Assembly (NCBI GenBank): GCA_022819505.1
Contig: JAJEHD010000019.1
Location: 124,001-188,000, forward strand
Direction of reading: 5' to 3'
Length of the DNA: 64,000 nt
Source: Acidimicrobiia bacterium
GTDB lineage: Bacteria > Actinomycetota > Acidimicrobiia > Acidimicrobiales > Aldehydirespiratoraceae
The translations under genes and the position numbers were made by a program. Below, in pieces: positions 8,421 to 16,168 of this stretch (positions are counted from its first letter, which is position 1; each line of letters starts with the position of its first letter). The notes beneath the pieces were generated by a model. The model saw only the letters and a list, made by a program, of their open reading frames with translations, did no database searches and had not been told where the DNA came from.

Positions 8421-8681
8421 TCAGACAGCCGGTCCCCGGGGCCGACCCGACCGGATGGGCCAGTCCCTTCGGTGCGAGCCCGGCAGGATAGCGATGACGC
8501 GGTGCCGGATGCCCCACGGAAGCAGGCGGTACACCGGCGTGAAGACGTGCCTCCAGAAGATCTCCCGAGCGCCCCGCGCCTTCTTTGGAGCCCGGGCGCC
8601 GTAACGGGCCCCGACACGCCTCTGAGCGTCGATGGCCAGGTAGTGCTCGGAGTTCGAGCGGAGCCAGTGAGCGAAACCCAT
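8421..8681 (-). CDS. Small basic protein of unknown function
   Basis: An 86-aa frame starting at ATG 8681, 17 bp after the stop of the flavoenzyme gene and 54 bp before the MSMEG_0572-like gene, on the same strand. It is rich in Arg/Lys and Trp/Tyr (MGFAHWLRSNSEHYLAIDAQ at the N-terminus, then RHVFTPVYRLLPWGIRHRV). I do not recognise it. Position, spacing and composition support a real gene rather than a shadow frame, but the ribosome site is weak. Confidence 0.55.
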   Translation of the reverse strand: MGFAHWLRSNSEHYLAIDAQRRVGARYGARAPKKARGAREIFWRHVFTPVYRLLPWGIRHRVIAILPGSHRRDWPIRSGRPRGPAV

Positions 8682-8698
8682 GAGCCAGCCTGCCGGCC

Positions 8699-10021
8699 CT
8701 ACAGCCCGGCCAGGAGGTTCTGCGCGGCCACCGAGATGGGCTCGTTGAGGGCGCCGATGGCGGGCGAGTAGACGTTCTCCATTGTGGCCAGTTCCTCCAC
8801 GGTGAGCCCGACCCGCACCGCCATGGCCAGGAAGTCGGCCCGTTCTTTGATTCCCTCGCCGCCCACCATCTGCGCGCCGATCAGCCTGAGCGACCCCGGC
8901 TCGGCCAGCAGCTTCACGGTGATGGGCCTCACGCCCGGGTAGTAGCGGGCCCGGGTGATGCCCTGGGCTTTGCCCACCACGTGCTGGATGCCCAGCGCGG
9001 TGGCCAGCGTCTCGCCGAAGGACACCCCGCCGATCATCCACTCGCCGGCCAGCAGGCCCCAGGGCACGAACACCGGGCGGTAGTGGCGTGTGCCGCCCGC
9101 CGCGTTGGTGCCCGCCGTCTTGCCCTGGGCGTAGGCGTGGGAGCCGGTGAGCCCCTGGATCGGGATGTCGGTGACGCCGTGCGGGATCTCGGTGCAGTCG
9201 CCCGCCGCGTAGATGTTCGGATCGGAGGTCTGCATCCTGGAGTCGACGACCAGCCCGCCGGTCGTACCCAGTTGCAGACCGGCAGCCGCGGCCAACGGGT
9301 TGTTGGGCACCTTGTGGGTGCCGATGATGACGATGTCGGTGTCGATGGCGCCCTGCTCGGTCTCGACCCGGCTCACGGCGCCGTCGCCCTTGAAGGCGGT
9401 GACCCAGTTGCCCCACTGCATGTCGACCTCGGCGTCCTCCCAGGCCTGGCGCACGGGCTCGACGATGTCGGGATCGAGCACGTCGGCCATCGGCCACGGG
9501 GCCCGGTCGACGACGGTCACCTTGATCCCCCGGTGCAGCAGGGCCGCCACCATCTCCATGGCCACCAGACCGGCCTCGACGATCACCGCAGACTTGCAGG
9601 AGTCGAGGCGCTTGTCCCAGTCCATGGCCGCCCGGATGTACTTGACCTCGTAGATCCCGTCGAGGTCAGCGCCGTCGACGTCCACCTTGGCATAGTTCCA
9701 GCCGGCGCCGATGATGAGCCGGTCATAGGACACCACGCCCTCACCCGCGACGGTGATGGTGCGGGCCTTCGCATCGATGGCCTCGACGGTGGTCTCGTAG
9801 TGGACGTCGATCCCGGTGTTTACGTACTGCTCCTTGGTGGCCAAGAAGAGCCGCTCGAACGAGTCGATCTCGCGCCCGTGAACGTAGGGGATCCCGCAGG
9901 GGCTGTAGGCCACATCGGTGTCGGCGGTGTAGACCACCACCTCCGCGCTGGGATCGACCGCTTTGGCCGCGCCGGCGGCACCCAGTCCTGCGGCGCCACC
10001 ACCGATCACTGCGATCCGCAT
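8699..10021 (-). CDS. FAD/NAD(P)-dependent pyridine nucleotide-disulfide oxidoreductase (CoA-disulfide reductase/NADH oxidase-like)
   Basis: A 440-aa two-dinucleotide-binding-domain flavoprotein. The FAD motif GGGAAGLGAAGAA is at residues 7-19, and the single redox cysteine expected in CoA-disulfide reductase/NADH oxidase enzymes is in YSPCGIPYVHG near residue 43. The second FAD motif (YAAGDC) is near residue 290. Such enzymes pass electrons from NAD(P)H to CoA disulfide, persulfide or O2. A GAGAGGAGGA ribosome site precedes ATG 10021. It heads the operon with the 86-aa and MSMEG_0572-like genes, behind a promoter that shares its architecture and downstream motif with the amide-channel promoter. 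Confidence 0.85.
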   Translation of the reverse strand: MRIAVIGGGAAGLGAAGAAKAVDPSAEVVVYTADTDVAYSPCGIPYVHGREIDSFERLFLATKEQYVNTGIDVHYETTVEAIDAKARTITVAGEGVVSYDRLIIGAGWNYAKVDVDGADLDGIYEVKYIRAAMDWDKRLDSCKSAVIVEAGLVAMEMVAALLHRGIKVTVVDRAPWPMADVLDPDIVEPVRQAWEDAEVDMQWGNWVTAFKGDGAVSRVETEQGAIDTDIVIIGTHKVPNNPLAAAAGLQLGTTGGLVVDSRMQTSDPNIYAAGDCTEIPHGVTDIPIQGLTGSHAYAQGKTAGTNAAGGTRHYRPVFVPWGLLAGEWMIGGVSFGETLATALGIQHVVGKAQGITRARYYPGVRPITVKLLAEPGSLRLIGAQMVGGEGIKERADFLAMAVRVGLTVEELATMENVYSPAIGALNEPISVAAQNLLAGL

Positions 10022-10060
10022 TGTCCTCCTCTCGTCGCGGAACCGTCTCCGGCCCGCTCA

Positions 10061-10122
10061 CCGACGTGTCGGATGAGATATCTACGTATCGGAACCTAAA
10101 GCCAGGGCCGCGCGGGTGTCAA
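10061..10122 (-). promoter_or_regulatory. Promoter of the flavoenzyme operon with class A downstream motif
   Basis: On the minus strand: -35 TTGACA (10117-10122), 18-bp spacer, -10 TAGGTT (10093-10098). Exactly 14 bp after the -10 comes TCTCATCCGACACGTCGG (10061-10078), which contains the inverted repeat CCGAC-AC-GTCGG and should lie in the 5' leader. The same arrangement is upstream of the AmiS/UreI-like gene at 15082-15142. Confidence 0.7.
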
Positions 10123-10149
10123 GCCCGCAGAGCCTCGACCGAGCCGGCA

Positions 10150-10545
10150 TCAGACAGCCACCACCGACAGCTCGGGGGTGTTGCGGATGGTGTTGCTCAC
10201 GTAGCACACCCGGGCCGCGGCCTCCACCAGGGCGGCCTTGAGGGACTCCTCGCAGCCGGCGTCGACGCGGATCTCCAGCGCCGAGAAGCGGGGCCCGTCG
10301 TAGGTGCCGGTCACCTCCACGTTGACATGCGCCAGCTCGATGCCGCGCTTTAGAGCCGCGTGGGCGACGGCCAGGGTGAAACACGACGACAGCGCGGCCA
10401 GGAGCAGCTCGGTGGGCTGCGGCCCCTCGTTCGTGCCGCCCACGCTCTCAGGCTCGTCCACCGGGATCGTGAAGTCGCCCGCGGTGACATCGCAGCGGTA
10501 TGCGCCCAGCCACCGGGCCGAGACTGTGCGGGTAGGCGAACTCAC
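10150..10545 (-). CDS. OsmC/Ohr-family protein
   Basis: A 131-aa OsmC-fold protein, a family of thiol peroxidases that reduce organic hydroperoxides. The two family cysteines are visible in LLAALSSCFTLAVAHAA and RVCYVSNTIRNTPE. The start is taken as GTG 10545, with AAGGA ten bases upstream; the longer open frame runs through the divergent promoter and is not credible. It is divergent from the XRE-cupin regulator and has a promoter motif shared with nitrile hydratase, so it is probably controlled with the cluster. Confidence 0.83.
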   Translation of the reverse strand: MSSPTRTVSARWLGAYRCDVTAGDFTIPVDEPESVGGTNEGPQPTELLLAALSSCFTLAVAHAALKRGIELAHVNVEVTGTYDGPRFSALEIRVDAGCEESLKAALVEAAARVCYVSNTIRNTPELSVVAV

Positions 10546-10578
10546 GGAGAAGACATCCTTCAGGCGGTGTCCAAGCCC

Positions 10579-10615
10579 GTCAACTATACGACAGCCACAG
10601 ATCACAAAGCGAAAG
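10579..10615 (-). promoter_or_regulatory. OsmC promoter with class B motif
   Basis: Minus strand shows GCTGTCGTATAGTTGAC with a TATAGT -10-like hexamer flanked by TGTC and GACG arms, preceded by TTTCGCTTTGTGA. The nitrile hydratase promoter at 16875-16910 has the same 17-bp core with one difference and the same TTTC-N-CTT upstream block. Probably a regulated promoter or operator; the divergent XRE-cupin gene is the obvious candidate regulator. Confidence 0.6.
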
Positions 10616-10640
10616 ACCGGCCGTCTAGTATTCACGCCCG

Positions 10641-11279
10641 ATGCGTCGCGAGACCGGGACCGGCAACGGAGGCGATGGCTCGGCGATACCGTCGAACCCA
10701 ACGCACGGCGAGGACCTGAGCGCGGTCGTGAACTCGATCGGGCCCAAGGTCCGCCACCTTCGCAAGCAGTGGAACCTGTCGCTGCAGCAGCTCGCCGACC
10801 GGTCCAACGTCTCGACCGCAGCCATCCACAAGGTCGAGCAGGGTGCGATGGTGCCAACCATCACGACGTTGCTGAAGCTGGCCGCGGCCCTCGAACAGCC
10901 GGTGTCGTACTTCGTGGAAGAGGACCAGGAGCCTCCGCTGTACGCGGTGTTCACTCCGGCTGACGAGCGCCGGTCGATCTACACGCCCCATGAGGGTCTC
11001 ACCCTGGGCGGCATCTCGGGCCCCTACGGGCAGTACTTCGTGGCGACCGCCATCGCCGAGGTTGAGCCGGGGGCCGGCAGCGGCGAGAACCCTCTGCGCC
11101 ACGCGGGCGAGGAGCTCATCCACATGCTGTCGGGGCGACTCGACGTGGACGTCGGCGACCAGTCGTTCCAGCTGCGCCGGGGCGACTCGATCCACTTCCG
11201 GACCGACCAAGAGCACCGCTGGCACAACCCGTACCGGCACACGGCACGGGCGGTGTGGACCGCCCTACGCCCCAGCTGA
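10641..11279 (+). CDS. XRE-family transcriptional regulator with C-terminal cupin
   Basis: A 212-aa one-component regulator. An XRE helix-turn-helix lies at about residues 36-90 (IGPKVRHLRKQWNLSLQQLA and then the recognition helix STAAIHKVEQGAMVPT). A C-terminal cupin beta-barrel contains RHAGEELIHMLSGRLDVDV and DSIHFRTDQEHRWHNP. Regulators of this type usually sense a small metabolite with the cupin and control adjacent catabolic genes. It is the only dedicated regulator in the 7.9-28.9 kb cluster and is divergent from the OsmC gene, with both promoters in 95 bp. It converges with the DUF1116 gene, leaving 14 bp. Confidence 0.87.
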   Translation: MRRETGTGNGGDGSAIPSNPTHGEDLSAVVNSIGPKVRHLRKQWNLSLQQLADRSNVSTAAIHKVEQGAMVPTITTLLKLAAALEQPVSYFVEEDQEPPLYAVFTPADERRSIYTPHEGLTLGGISGPYGQYFVATAIAEVEPGAGSGENPLRHAGEELIHMLSGRLDVDVGDQSFQLRRGDSIHFRTDQEHRWHNPYRHTARAVWTALRPS

Positions 11280-11293
11280 CGGACCCGCTCGCC

Positions 11294-12718
11294 CTATACG
11301 TTCGGCCTCACCGACAGGCGCTGGTCGAGGTCGTGCAGGGCCTGCATGAAGCACTCGACGGGGGCGTGGGCCACTCCGGCGCCCACCTGGCCGGACCCGT
11401 CGGAGACGTGGAGGATCCCGGTGTTGACCGCCGGTGTGATGGAGGTCTCGACCACCCGGCGGACGTCGACCCCCAAAGGGGTGCCGGCGTTGTCGAGCAC
11501 CGGCAGCCGGAACCGGCTGCTGGTGCCGGCGCAGATGCGGCCCATGGCCTTGGTGACGGCCATGGCGTCGGCCATGCGGCCCCCGAGGAAGCCGGCCACC
11601 GCGGGAGAGTTCGCCGCGGCCGGGCCACCCAGCCCCACCAGCTCAAGCACGGCGCTGTCACCGATGTCTCCGGCGCTGGTGTCGGGACCCTGATCCGGGT
11701 AGTACAGGGCGTCCTGCACAGGGGGCGCCTCCGCTATGAACCAGTGCTCGGGCCGGCCGGGCAGGCGGACGCCGTAGGTGGTGCCGTTGCGGGCCATGGT
11801 GGTGACGATGCTCGAGTCGGACACCTGGCCGGCCCACTCGACCAGGGCACGGGCACCGGCCATGACAATGTTGAGGAACATCAGGTGGTTGGTGCTCAGG
11901 AAGTCGGCCACCTCGCCGATGCGGGCGACACTCGAGCGGACCAGTTGCGGAAGCAGGTCACGCAATAGCAGGTTGGTGGTGGCCTGAACCCGCATATGCA
12001 CGTCGTCGCCCATGGCGATGCCCTGAGCGGCCAGCGAGAACACGTCAATCGGCCCGGTCCCGTCGAGAGCCTGGGCCAGGGCCGGACCGAGCGCGTCCCG
12101 CAGGAACCGGAGGCGCTCGATGGCCGCCTCGGAGTCGACCCCGAACCAGGCGACCTCCCCCGAGCCCTGGTTCAGGCTGGAGTAGGCAGTGGTGCGACCG
12201 GCATCGACCGAGACCACGTAGACGGGCGCGGAGGGACCGATCGCGGTGGCCATCGGCACCACTGCGCAGTGCTCGTTGGCAGGCTCCAGCCGGATCTCAC
12301 CGGTCTGCACCATGCGGTCGGCGGCATCGGTGTGGGGGGCCCATTCTTCGGCCACGACCGCGGCCCTGACCGACCGCCGGAGCGGGTCGCACATGTCGGC
12401 CCATGCGATCCGCGGCCCGCAGTGCAGGATCGTCCCTTCGTCCAGGCCACTGATCATCGAGCCCGCCGTCTCCACACCCAGCAGCATGGGAACGCCGCGG
12501 TCCAGGCGGCGCAGCACCTCGGCGTTGGCCGCGTCCACTCGGTCCGCGGCCGGACCCAGTAGCCGGGCCAGCGCCGCCACCGCGTCGAGGTCGCCGCCGG
12601 CAGGTATACGCCAGTCCACGCCCACCGCGGGGGCGCCCTGGTCCCGCACCGCGGTCTCGAACCGCTCCAACCCGATGTTGACGACTTCCACCTTTTCGGG
12701 CAACTCAATGACGCCCAT
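11294..12718 (-). CDS. DUF1116 protein, AllG/YlbE-like subunit of oxamate carbamoyltransferase
   Basis: A 474-aa DUF1116 protein. In E. coli the relatives YlbE (AllG) and YahG occur with FdrA (AllF) and DUF2877 (AllH); the AllFGH set is reported to form the catabolic oxamate carbamoyltransferase, which converts oxalurate plus phosphate to oxamate and carbamoyl phosphate. Recognisable stretches are NIGLERFETAVRDQGAPAV near the N-terminus and STNHLMFLNIVMAGARALVEWA in the middle. The partner genes lie elsewhere in this cluster: DUF2877 at 20.7-22.4 kb, carbamate kinase and FdrA at 24.2-26.7 kb. Here it is the last gene of the long minus-strand run, after the radical SAM and GNAT genes. Confidence 0.87.
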   Translation of the reverse strand: MGVIELPEKVEVVNIGLERFETAVRDQGAPAVGVDWRIPAGGDLDAVAALARLLGPAADRVDAANAEVLRRLDRGVPMLLGVETAGSMISGLDEGTILHCGPRIAWADMCDPLRRSVRAAVVAEEWAPHTDAADRMVQTGEIRLEPANEHCAVVPMATAIGPSAPVYVVSVDAGRTTAYSSLNQGSGEVAWFGVDSEAAIERLRFLRDALGPALAQALDGTGPIDVFSLAAQGIAMGDDVHMRVQATTNLLLRDLLPQLVRSSVARIGEVADFLSTNHLMFLNIVMAGARALVEWAGQVSDSSIVTTMARNGTTYGVRLPGRPEHWFIAEAPPVQDALYYPDQGPDTSAGDIGDSAVLELVGLGGPAAANSPAVAGFLGGRMADAMAVTKAMGRICAGTSSRFRLPVLDNAGTPLGVDVRRVVETSITPAVNTGILHVSDGSGQVGAGVAHAPVECFMQALHDLDQRLSVRPNV

Positions 12719-12751
12719 GCCGCCTTGCTCGATTCTGTGGAGACTCAGTGC

Positions 12752-13297
12752 CTACGACATCGAGACGAGCAGGGCGCTCGGCGTGTCGCGGGCGGCGGGC
12801 AGGCGCAGGTGAGCATCTTCCGGTATGTCAGCCTCGACCAGTCTTCGAGCCTCAGCCAGCCGGAAGATCATCGGTTGGTGCGGTAAGCCGTAGTAGAGCA
12901 CGGGCGGCCCATTGTGCTCCCATCCGATGCGCTCGAAGAAGACGACATTCTGGAGTTGCACGAAGGCGTCCATCACGTCGCCCCCCGCATCCGCGGCAGT
13001 CGACACCGCGAAACGGACGAGCCGGATCCCCACGATTCCCGCACGGTAGCCGGGCAGCACGGCCAGGCGGTCACCCTTCCAGCGGCCGGCGTCGTCGGTG
13101 CGGTACAGGCGCACCGTGCCGATCGCCTCGGATCCCCGGCCCGCGACGACATGGATCGTGTCGGGGTCTGCATCCCAGTCGTCGACGTCGGTGAGTGGGA
13201 TGACCCGCTGCTCCTCGACGAACACCCGGTGCCGGATGCGCATATGCCAGCTGCGGGCCTCGGGGGAGACGGCCCGCCAGCACTCGATCCGATCCAC
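12752..13297 (-). CDS. MSMEG_0567/Sll0786-family N-acetyltransferase
   Basis: A 181-aa GNAT-fold protein of the MSMEG_0567/Sll0786 family, part of Nit1C clusters. Recognisable segments are WHMRIRHRVFVEEQRV near the N-terminus, IHVVAGRG and GTVRLYRTDDAGRWKGDRLAV, and FFERIGWEH near the end. In many genomes this domain is fused to the Sll0787-type AIR-synthase-like domain; here the latter is a separate gene 9 kb away. The acceptor is unknown. It follows the radical SAM gene after 14 bp and precedes the DUF1116 gene after 33 bp. Confidence 0.87.
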   Translation of the reverse strand: MDRIECWRAVSPEARSWHMRIRHRVFVEEQRVIPLTDVDDWDADPDTIHVVAGRGSEAIGTVRLYRTDDAGRWKGDRLAVLPGYRAGIVGIRLVRFAVSTAADAGGDVMDAFVQLQNVVFFERIGWEHNGPPVLYYGLPHQPMIFRLAEARRLVEADIPEDAHLRLPAARDTPSALLVSMS

Positions 13298-13311
13298 CGC
13301 TGCCTCCGCTG

Positions 13312-14430
13312 TCAGCCCAAGGCCTGCACGGGGATCAGCTTGCGGCCGCCGGGAGCCTGCAGTTCCCTTTCCATCGCTCCGACCGGAGAGCAGGCCTGGC
13401 AGCGGGCGCAGCCCGCCGCGACCTTGTCCGCGGTCAGTCCCCGCTCCACCAGGTACGGCGCCACCTTGCGGGCGACCTGCTCGACGTAATCCGACGACGG
13501 GGGCAGCCAGTCACCCATGAGCGAGCCCGGAACCGGTCGCAGGGGCACTACGAACGGGTATACGCCGATGTCGGCGGCCCGGCGGCAGCCCTCTACGATC
13601 AGGTCCGGGTCCTCCCCCATCCCGAGAATCACATAGGTGGAGACCTGACCCTCGCCGAAACGCTCCACGGCGTACTCCCAGGTCTCGAAATACCGTTCGA
13701 TGCCGGTGCGGTACTTCGGGGGCGCGACCCATTCAAGCACCGCGGGGTCGAAGGTCTCGATGTGGATCCCAACGGAGTCGATGCCCCGGTCGGCTACCGC
13801 ATCGATCACCGCGAGGTCGTCGGGTGGCTCGAACTGGACTTCGACGGGAAGGCCCGAGGACTCCTTCATGGCCTCCCCGCACTTGGCCACATAGAGGGCG
13901 CCCTTGTCGCGGCCGTAGGTGGAGCCGGTGGTCAAGGTGATATCCACGACGCCGTCGAGTTCCTTGGCCGCCACCGCAACCTCGGCCAGCTGGGCCGGCC
14001 GCTTGACCAGGACCGTGTTGCCGGAGGCCAGCGACACACCGATCCCGCAGAAGCGGCACTGGTCGTCGTTGCCCCAGTAGGCACAGGTCTGCAACACGGT
14101 GCTGGCCAGCGAGTCGAGGTGCATGAGAGCCAGCTGCCAGTACGGGACGCCGTCGGCGGTGGTGAGACCGTAGAAGCGGGGCCGGTCAGCGGGAGCCGCG
14201 CCGGCCAGCCGCACGCCTTCGGCGTAGATCCCGAAGCCGAGGTCCTCAGGCTCGAGCGAGTACGGCGAGTCGGCAACGAAAGAGGCGTCCACCGGCACTG
14301 TCACCGCAGTTCCCTCTATCCAGACCATGCCCGCATCCGACGGCCCGGCTCCGCCCGGACGGCGTTCGAAGGGGGCGTTTATCCGCAGACCCTTGTACTG
14401 GAGGTCGATGATGAGTTCGGCTAGGGACAC
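13312..14430 (-). CDS. MSMEG_0568/Sll0785-family radical SAM protein
   Basis: A 372-aa radical SAM enzyme of the MSMEG_0568/Sll0785 family from Nit1C clusters. The cysteines that should hold the 4Fe-4S cluster are C116, C125 and C128 in QTCAYWGNDDQCRFCG, giving C-x8-C-x2-C instead of the usual C-x3-C-x2-C. A second cysteine group (C341, C344, C347 in GCARCQAC) near the C-terminus could bind an auxiliary cluster. The TIM-barrel strands ITLTTGSTYG and VGIHIETFDP fit the family. The reaction is unknown. It lies between the amide/urea channel gene and the acetyltransferase on the same strand. Confidence 0.88.
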   Translation of the reverse strand: MSLAELIIDLQYKGLRINAPFERRPGGAGPSDAGMVWIEGTAVTVPVDASFVADSPYSLEPEDLGFGIYAEGVRLAGAAPADRPRFYGLTTADGVPYWQLALMHLDSLASTVLQTCAYWGNDDQCRFCGIGVSLASGNTVLVKRPAQLAEVAVAAKELDGVVDITLTTGSTYGRDKGALYVAKCGEAMKESSGLPVEVQFEPPDDLAVIDAVADRGIDSVGIHIETFDPAVLEWVAPPKYRTGIERYFETWEYAVERFGEGQVSTYVILGMGEDPDLIVEGCRRAADIGVYPFVVPLRPVPGSLMGDWLPPSSDYVEQVARKVAPYLVERGLTADKVAAGCARCQACSPVGAMERELQAPGGRKLIPVQALG

Positions 14431-14532
14431 TAGGCAATTCCTACCACCGGGCGGGCGACTACGTCGTGTCCGGCGCGGCTCGCCGGACCGTTGTCGCAGT
14501 CTGGAGCCGGGTGAACCCGGCCGCGGCCGCGG

Positions 14533-15060
14533 TTAGGGGATCTCGTTCCCCGTGGCGAGGATCAGAGCCGGCACCCAGAAGGTGTAGATCGCCGTTCCGG
14601 CCAGGATCAGACCCAGGAGTTTGGCCTGGAGCTTTCCGTAGGTGGTGAGGGCGACCGAGCCGAACGCCACCAGCCACACGATCAGGATCGACTGGAACAT
14701 CCAGCTACCCGCGAAGAAGTCCCACCAGAACAGCGGGAGGATGGCCGTCGGCACGGCGAGGTTCCCCACGATTCGCAGGTCCCATCCGTTGACCTCCGTC
14801 TTGCCGAGCACCACGAAGAACAGCCCGTAGAACGTGACGAGTCCGGCAAGGACGACGGAAGCGTCGTCCAGCGGCCGGGCCCACATGATGTAGACGGCCT
14901 GCACCAGGTTCAGGAGGCCTACGACCAGCGTCGCATTCCCGATACTGACGAGCGGGTTCGATCCCCCTTCCTTCTGATCGGCTCCCACGCCGAGGAAGTA
15001 GAGGGCATTCAGCCACACGATCAGGCCGGTGGCTATGAACACTATGGTGATGGGAGGCAT
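14533..15060 (-). CDS. AmiS/UreI-family amide/urea channel
   Basis: A 175-aa integral membrane protein with about six to seven hydrophobic segments, of the AmiS/UreI family. Its members are urea or short-chain amide channels, often next to amidases, nitrile hydratases or ureases. The N-terminus after ATG 15060 (MPPITIVFIATGLIVWLNAL) is the first membrane helix; the longer upstream frame runs through the promoter. The typical segment VTFYGLFFVVLGKTEVNGWDLR is present. It probably lets the amide formed by nitrile hydratase, or urea, cross the membrane. An AAGGGG ribosome site precedes the start. Confidence 0.88.
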   Translation of the reverse strand: MPPITIVFIATGLIVWLNALYFLGVGADQKEGGSNPLVSIGNATLVVGLLNLVQAVYIMWARPLDDASVVLAGLVTFYGLFFVVLGKTEVNGWDLRIVGNLAVPTAILPLFWWDFFAGSWMFQSILIVWLVAFGSVALTTYGKLQAKLLGLILAGTAIYTFWVPALILATGNEIP

Positions 15061-15081
15061 GACAAGCCCCTTCCCGTCCAC

Positions 15082-15142
15082 CCGACATTTCGGATGAGAC
15101 ATAGCTATTTCCCAACCTAAACCCCCCGCCAAGACTCGTCAA
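15082..15142 (-). promoter_or_regulatory. Promoter of the amide/urea channel operon with class A downstream motif
   Basis: Minus strand: -35 TTGACG (15137-15142), 17-bp spacer, -10 TAGGTT (15114-15119), then after exactly 14 bp TCTCATCCGAAATGTCGG (15082-15099). The -10, the spacing and the TCTCATCCGA-N-A-N-GTCGG block match the flavoenzyme promoter at 10061-10122. Confidence 0.7.
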
Positions 15143-15198
15143 GCGCACCAGAACGGCGGATCCAGTCCTAGGCCTAGGTGCGGCCGGGTGCCAGTTCC

Positions 15199-15558
15199 CT
15201 AATGGTGATGATGGTGATCGTCGTGATCGTGGTCGTGATCGTGACCGGGCGGCCGCGCCTGGTAGGCGGCGGCCAGAGCGTCCACCTCGGACTCTGAGGC
15301 GATGGCGCGCTCCTGCACGATCGACTCGAGGGCCTCCTGCCATCGCTCGTAGTACCGGTACTCCCCCACCGGGTCCGACTCCCAGCGCTGCACGGCCGCG
15401 ATGAGGTGGTCGCGGAAGTCGTCCCAGGTGAAGTGGCCGCCCTCCACCAGAGCCATGGCCATGGCGAAGCTGCGCCCCTCCCAGGGCGCGTCGAACACCA
15501 GCTCGCCGTTGAGCCGGGGCGGAGCGGCCGGGCCTTCGATGTCGAGAGTGAGAGCCAC
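15199..15558 (-). CDS. Nitrile hydratase activator (P14K/NhhG-like) with poly-His tail
   Basis: A 119-aa protein related to the N-terminal half of the nitrile hydratase beta subunit, as are the P14K/NhlE/NhhG activators that deliver cobalt by subunit exchange. The segment FDAPWEGRSFAMAMALVEGGHF corresponds to the beta-subunit segment REDWHGRAFAMGAMSMG of the gene two positions upstream. The last 15 residues are almost pure His/Asp, ending in five consecutive histidines, a metal-binding tail like those of some UreE and HypB proteins. It follows the alpha-subunit gene after 10 bp, the beta-alpha-activator order known from cobalt-type operons. Confidence 0.9.
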   Translation of the reverse strand: MALTLDIEGPAAPPRLNGELVFDAPWEGRSFAMAMALVEGGHFTWDDFRDHLIAAVQRWESDPVGEYRYYERWQEALESIVQERAIASESEVDALAAAYQARPPGHDHDHDHDDHHHHH

Positions 15559-15568
15559 CGGCGCCCGT

Positions 15569-16168
15569 TCAGCCTGCGCCGACCTTGGCTACCCCCACCA
15601 TGGCGTCGCGGGTCACCAGCGCAGCCAGTTCATCCTCGGAGAGTTCGTCGGTGCCCTCGGGCCGCTGGGGCAGCACCAGATAGCGGTTCTCGGCGCTGGA
15701 GTCCCACACCTGGACTTCGACGCTGTCGTCGAGGTCCAGGCCCATCTCGCTCAGCAGGGTGCGCGGCTCGCGCACCATGCGGCTGCGGTAGGCCGGATCC
15801 TTGTACCACTCCGGCGGCAGTCCGAGCACCGGCCACGGGTAGCAGGAGCAAAGGGTGCAGACCACCACGTTGTGCACGTCGTCAGAGTTCTCGACCACCA
15901 CGATGTGCTCGCCCTGGGGTCCGGTGAAGCCCATCTCCTTGATGGCGCCGGTGCCGTCGGCCAGCAGGTGCTCCCGGTAGTCGTCGTCCACCCACGCCTT
16001 GGCCACCACCTTGGCCCCGTTCATGGGGCCCACGTCGTTGACCATGCGGTTGATGAAGCCGTCGAGCACCTCGGACTTGATGAGACCGCGCTCGGCTAGG
16101 AGCGACTCCAGCGCCTCAGCGCGCACCTCGGGCGGCAGGCGGTCCTTGTTCTTGGTGGGATCAGCCAT
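15569..16168 (-). CDS. nthA: Nitrile hydratase, alpha subunit (cobalt type)
   Basis: A 199-aa alpha subunit of nitrile hydratase, which adds water to a nitrile to give an amide; the metal sits in the alpha subunit. The metal-binding motif is C104-T-L-C107-S-C109 in [12 protein letters not shown]. Thr rather than Ser after the first cysteine is the mark of the cobalt (or thiocyanate hydrolase-like) type. Other family features are the N-terminal [15 protein letters not shown] and the segment [20 protein letters not shown]. It starts directly after the stop of the beta gene. No amidase gene to use the product is visible in the window. Confidence 0.95.
   Translation of the reverse strand: MADPTKNKDRLPPEVRAEALESLLAERGLIKSEVLDGFINRMVNDVGPMNGAKVVAKAWVDDDYREHLLADGTGAIKEMGFTGPQGEHIVVVENSDDVHNVVVCTLCSCYPWPVLGLPPEWYKDPAYRSRMVREPRTLLSEMGLDLDDSVEVQVWDSSAENRYLVLPQRPEGTDELSEDELAALVTRDAMVGVAKVGAG

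Noticed and set aside
8699..9497. Long Arg/Gly-rich antisense or alternate-frame protein over the flavoenzyme gene
   Set aside because: Its composition is typical of a shadow frame in GC-rich DNA; only its last 86 codons, outside the flavoenzyme gene, were kept.
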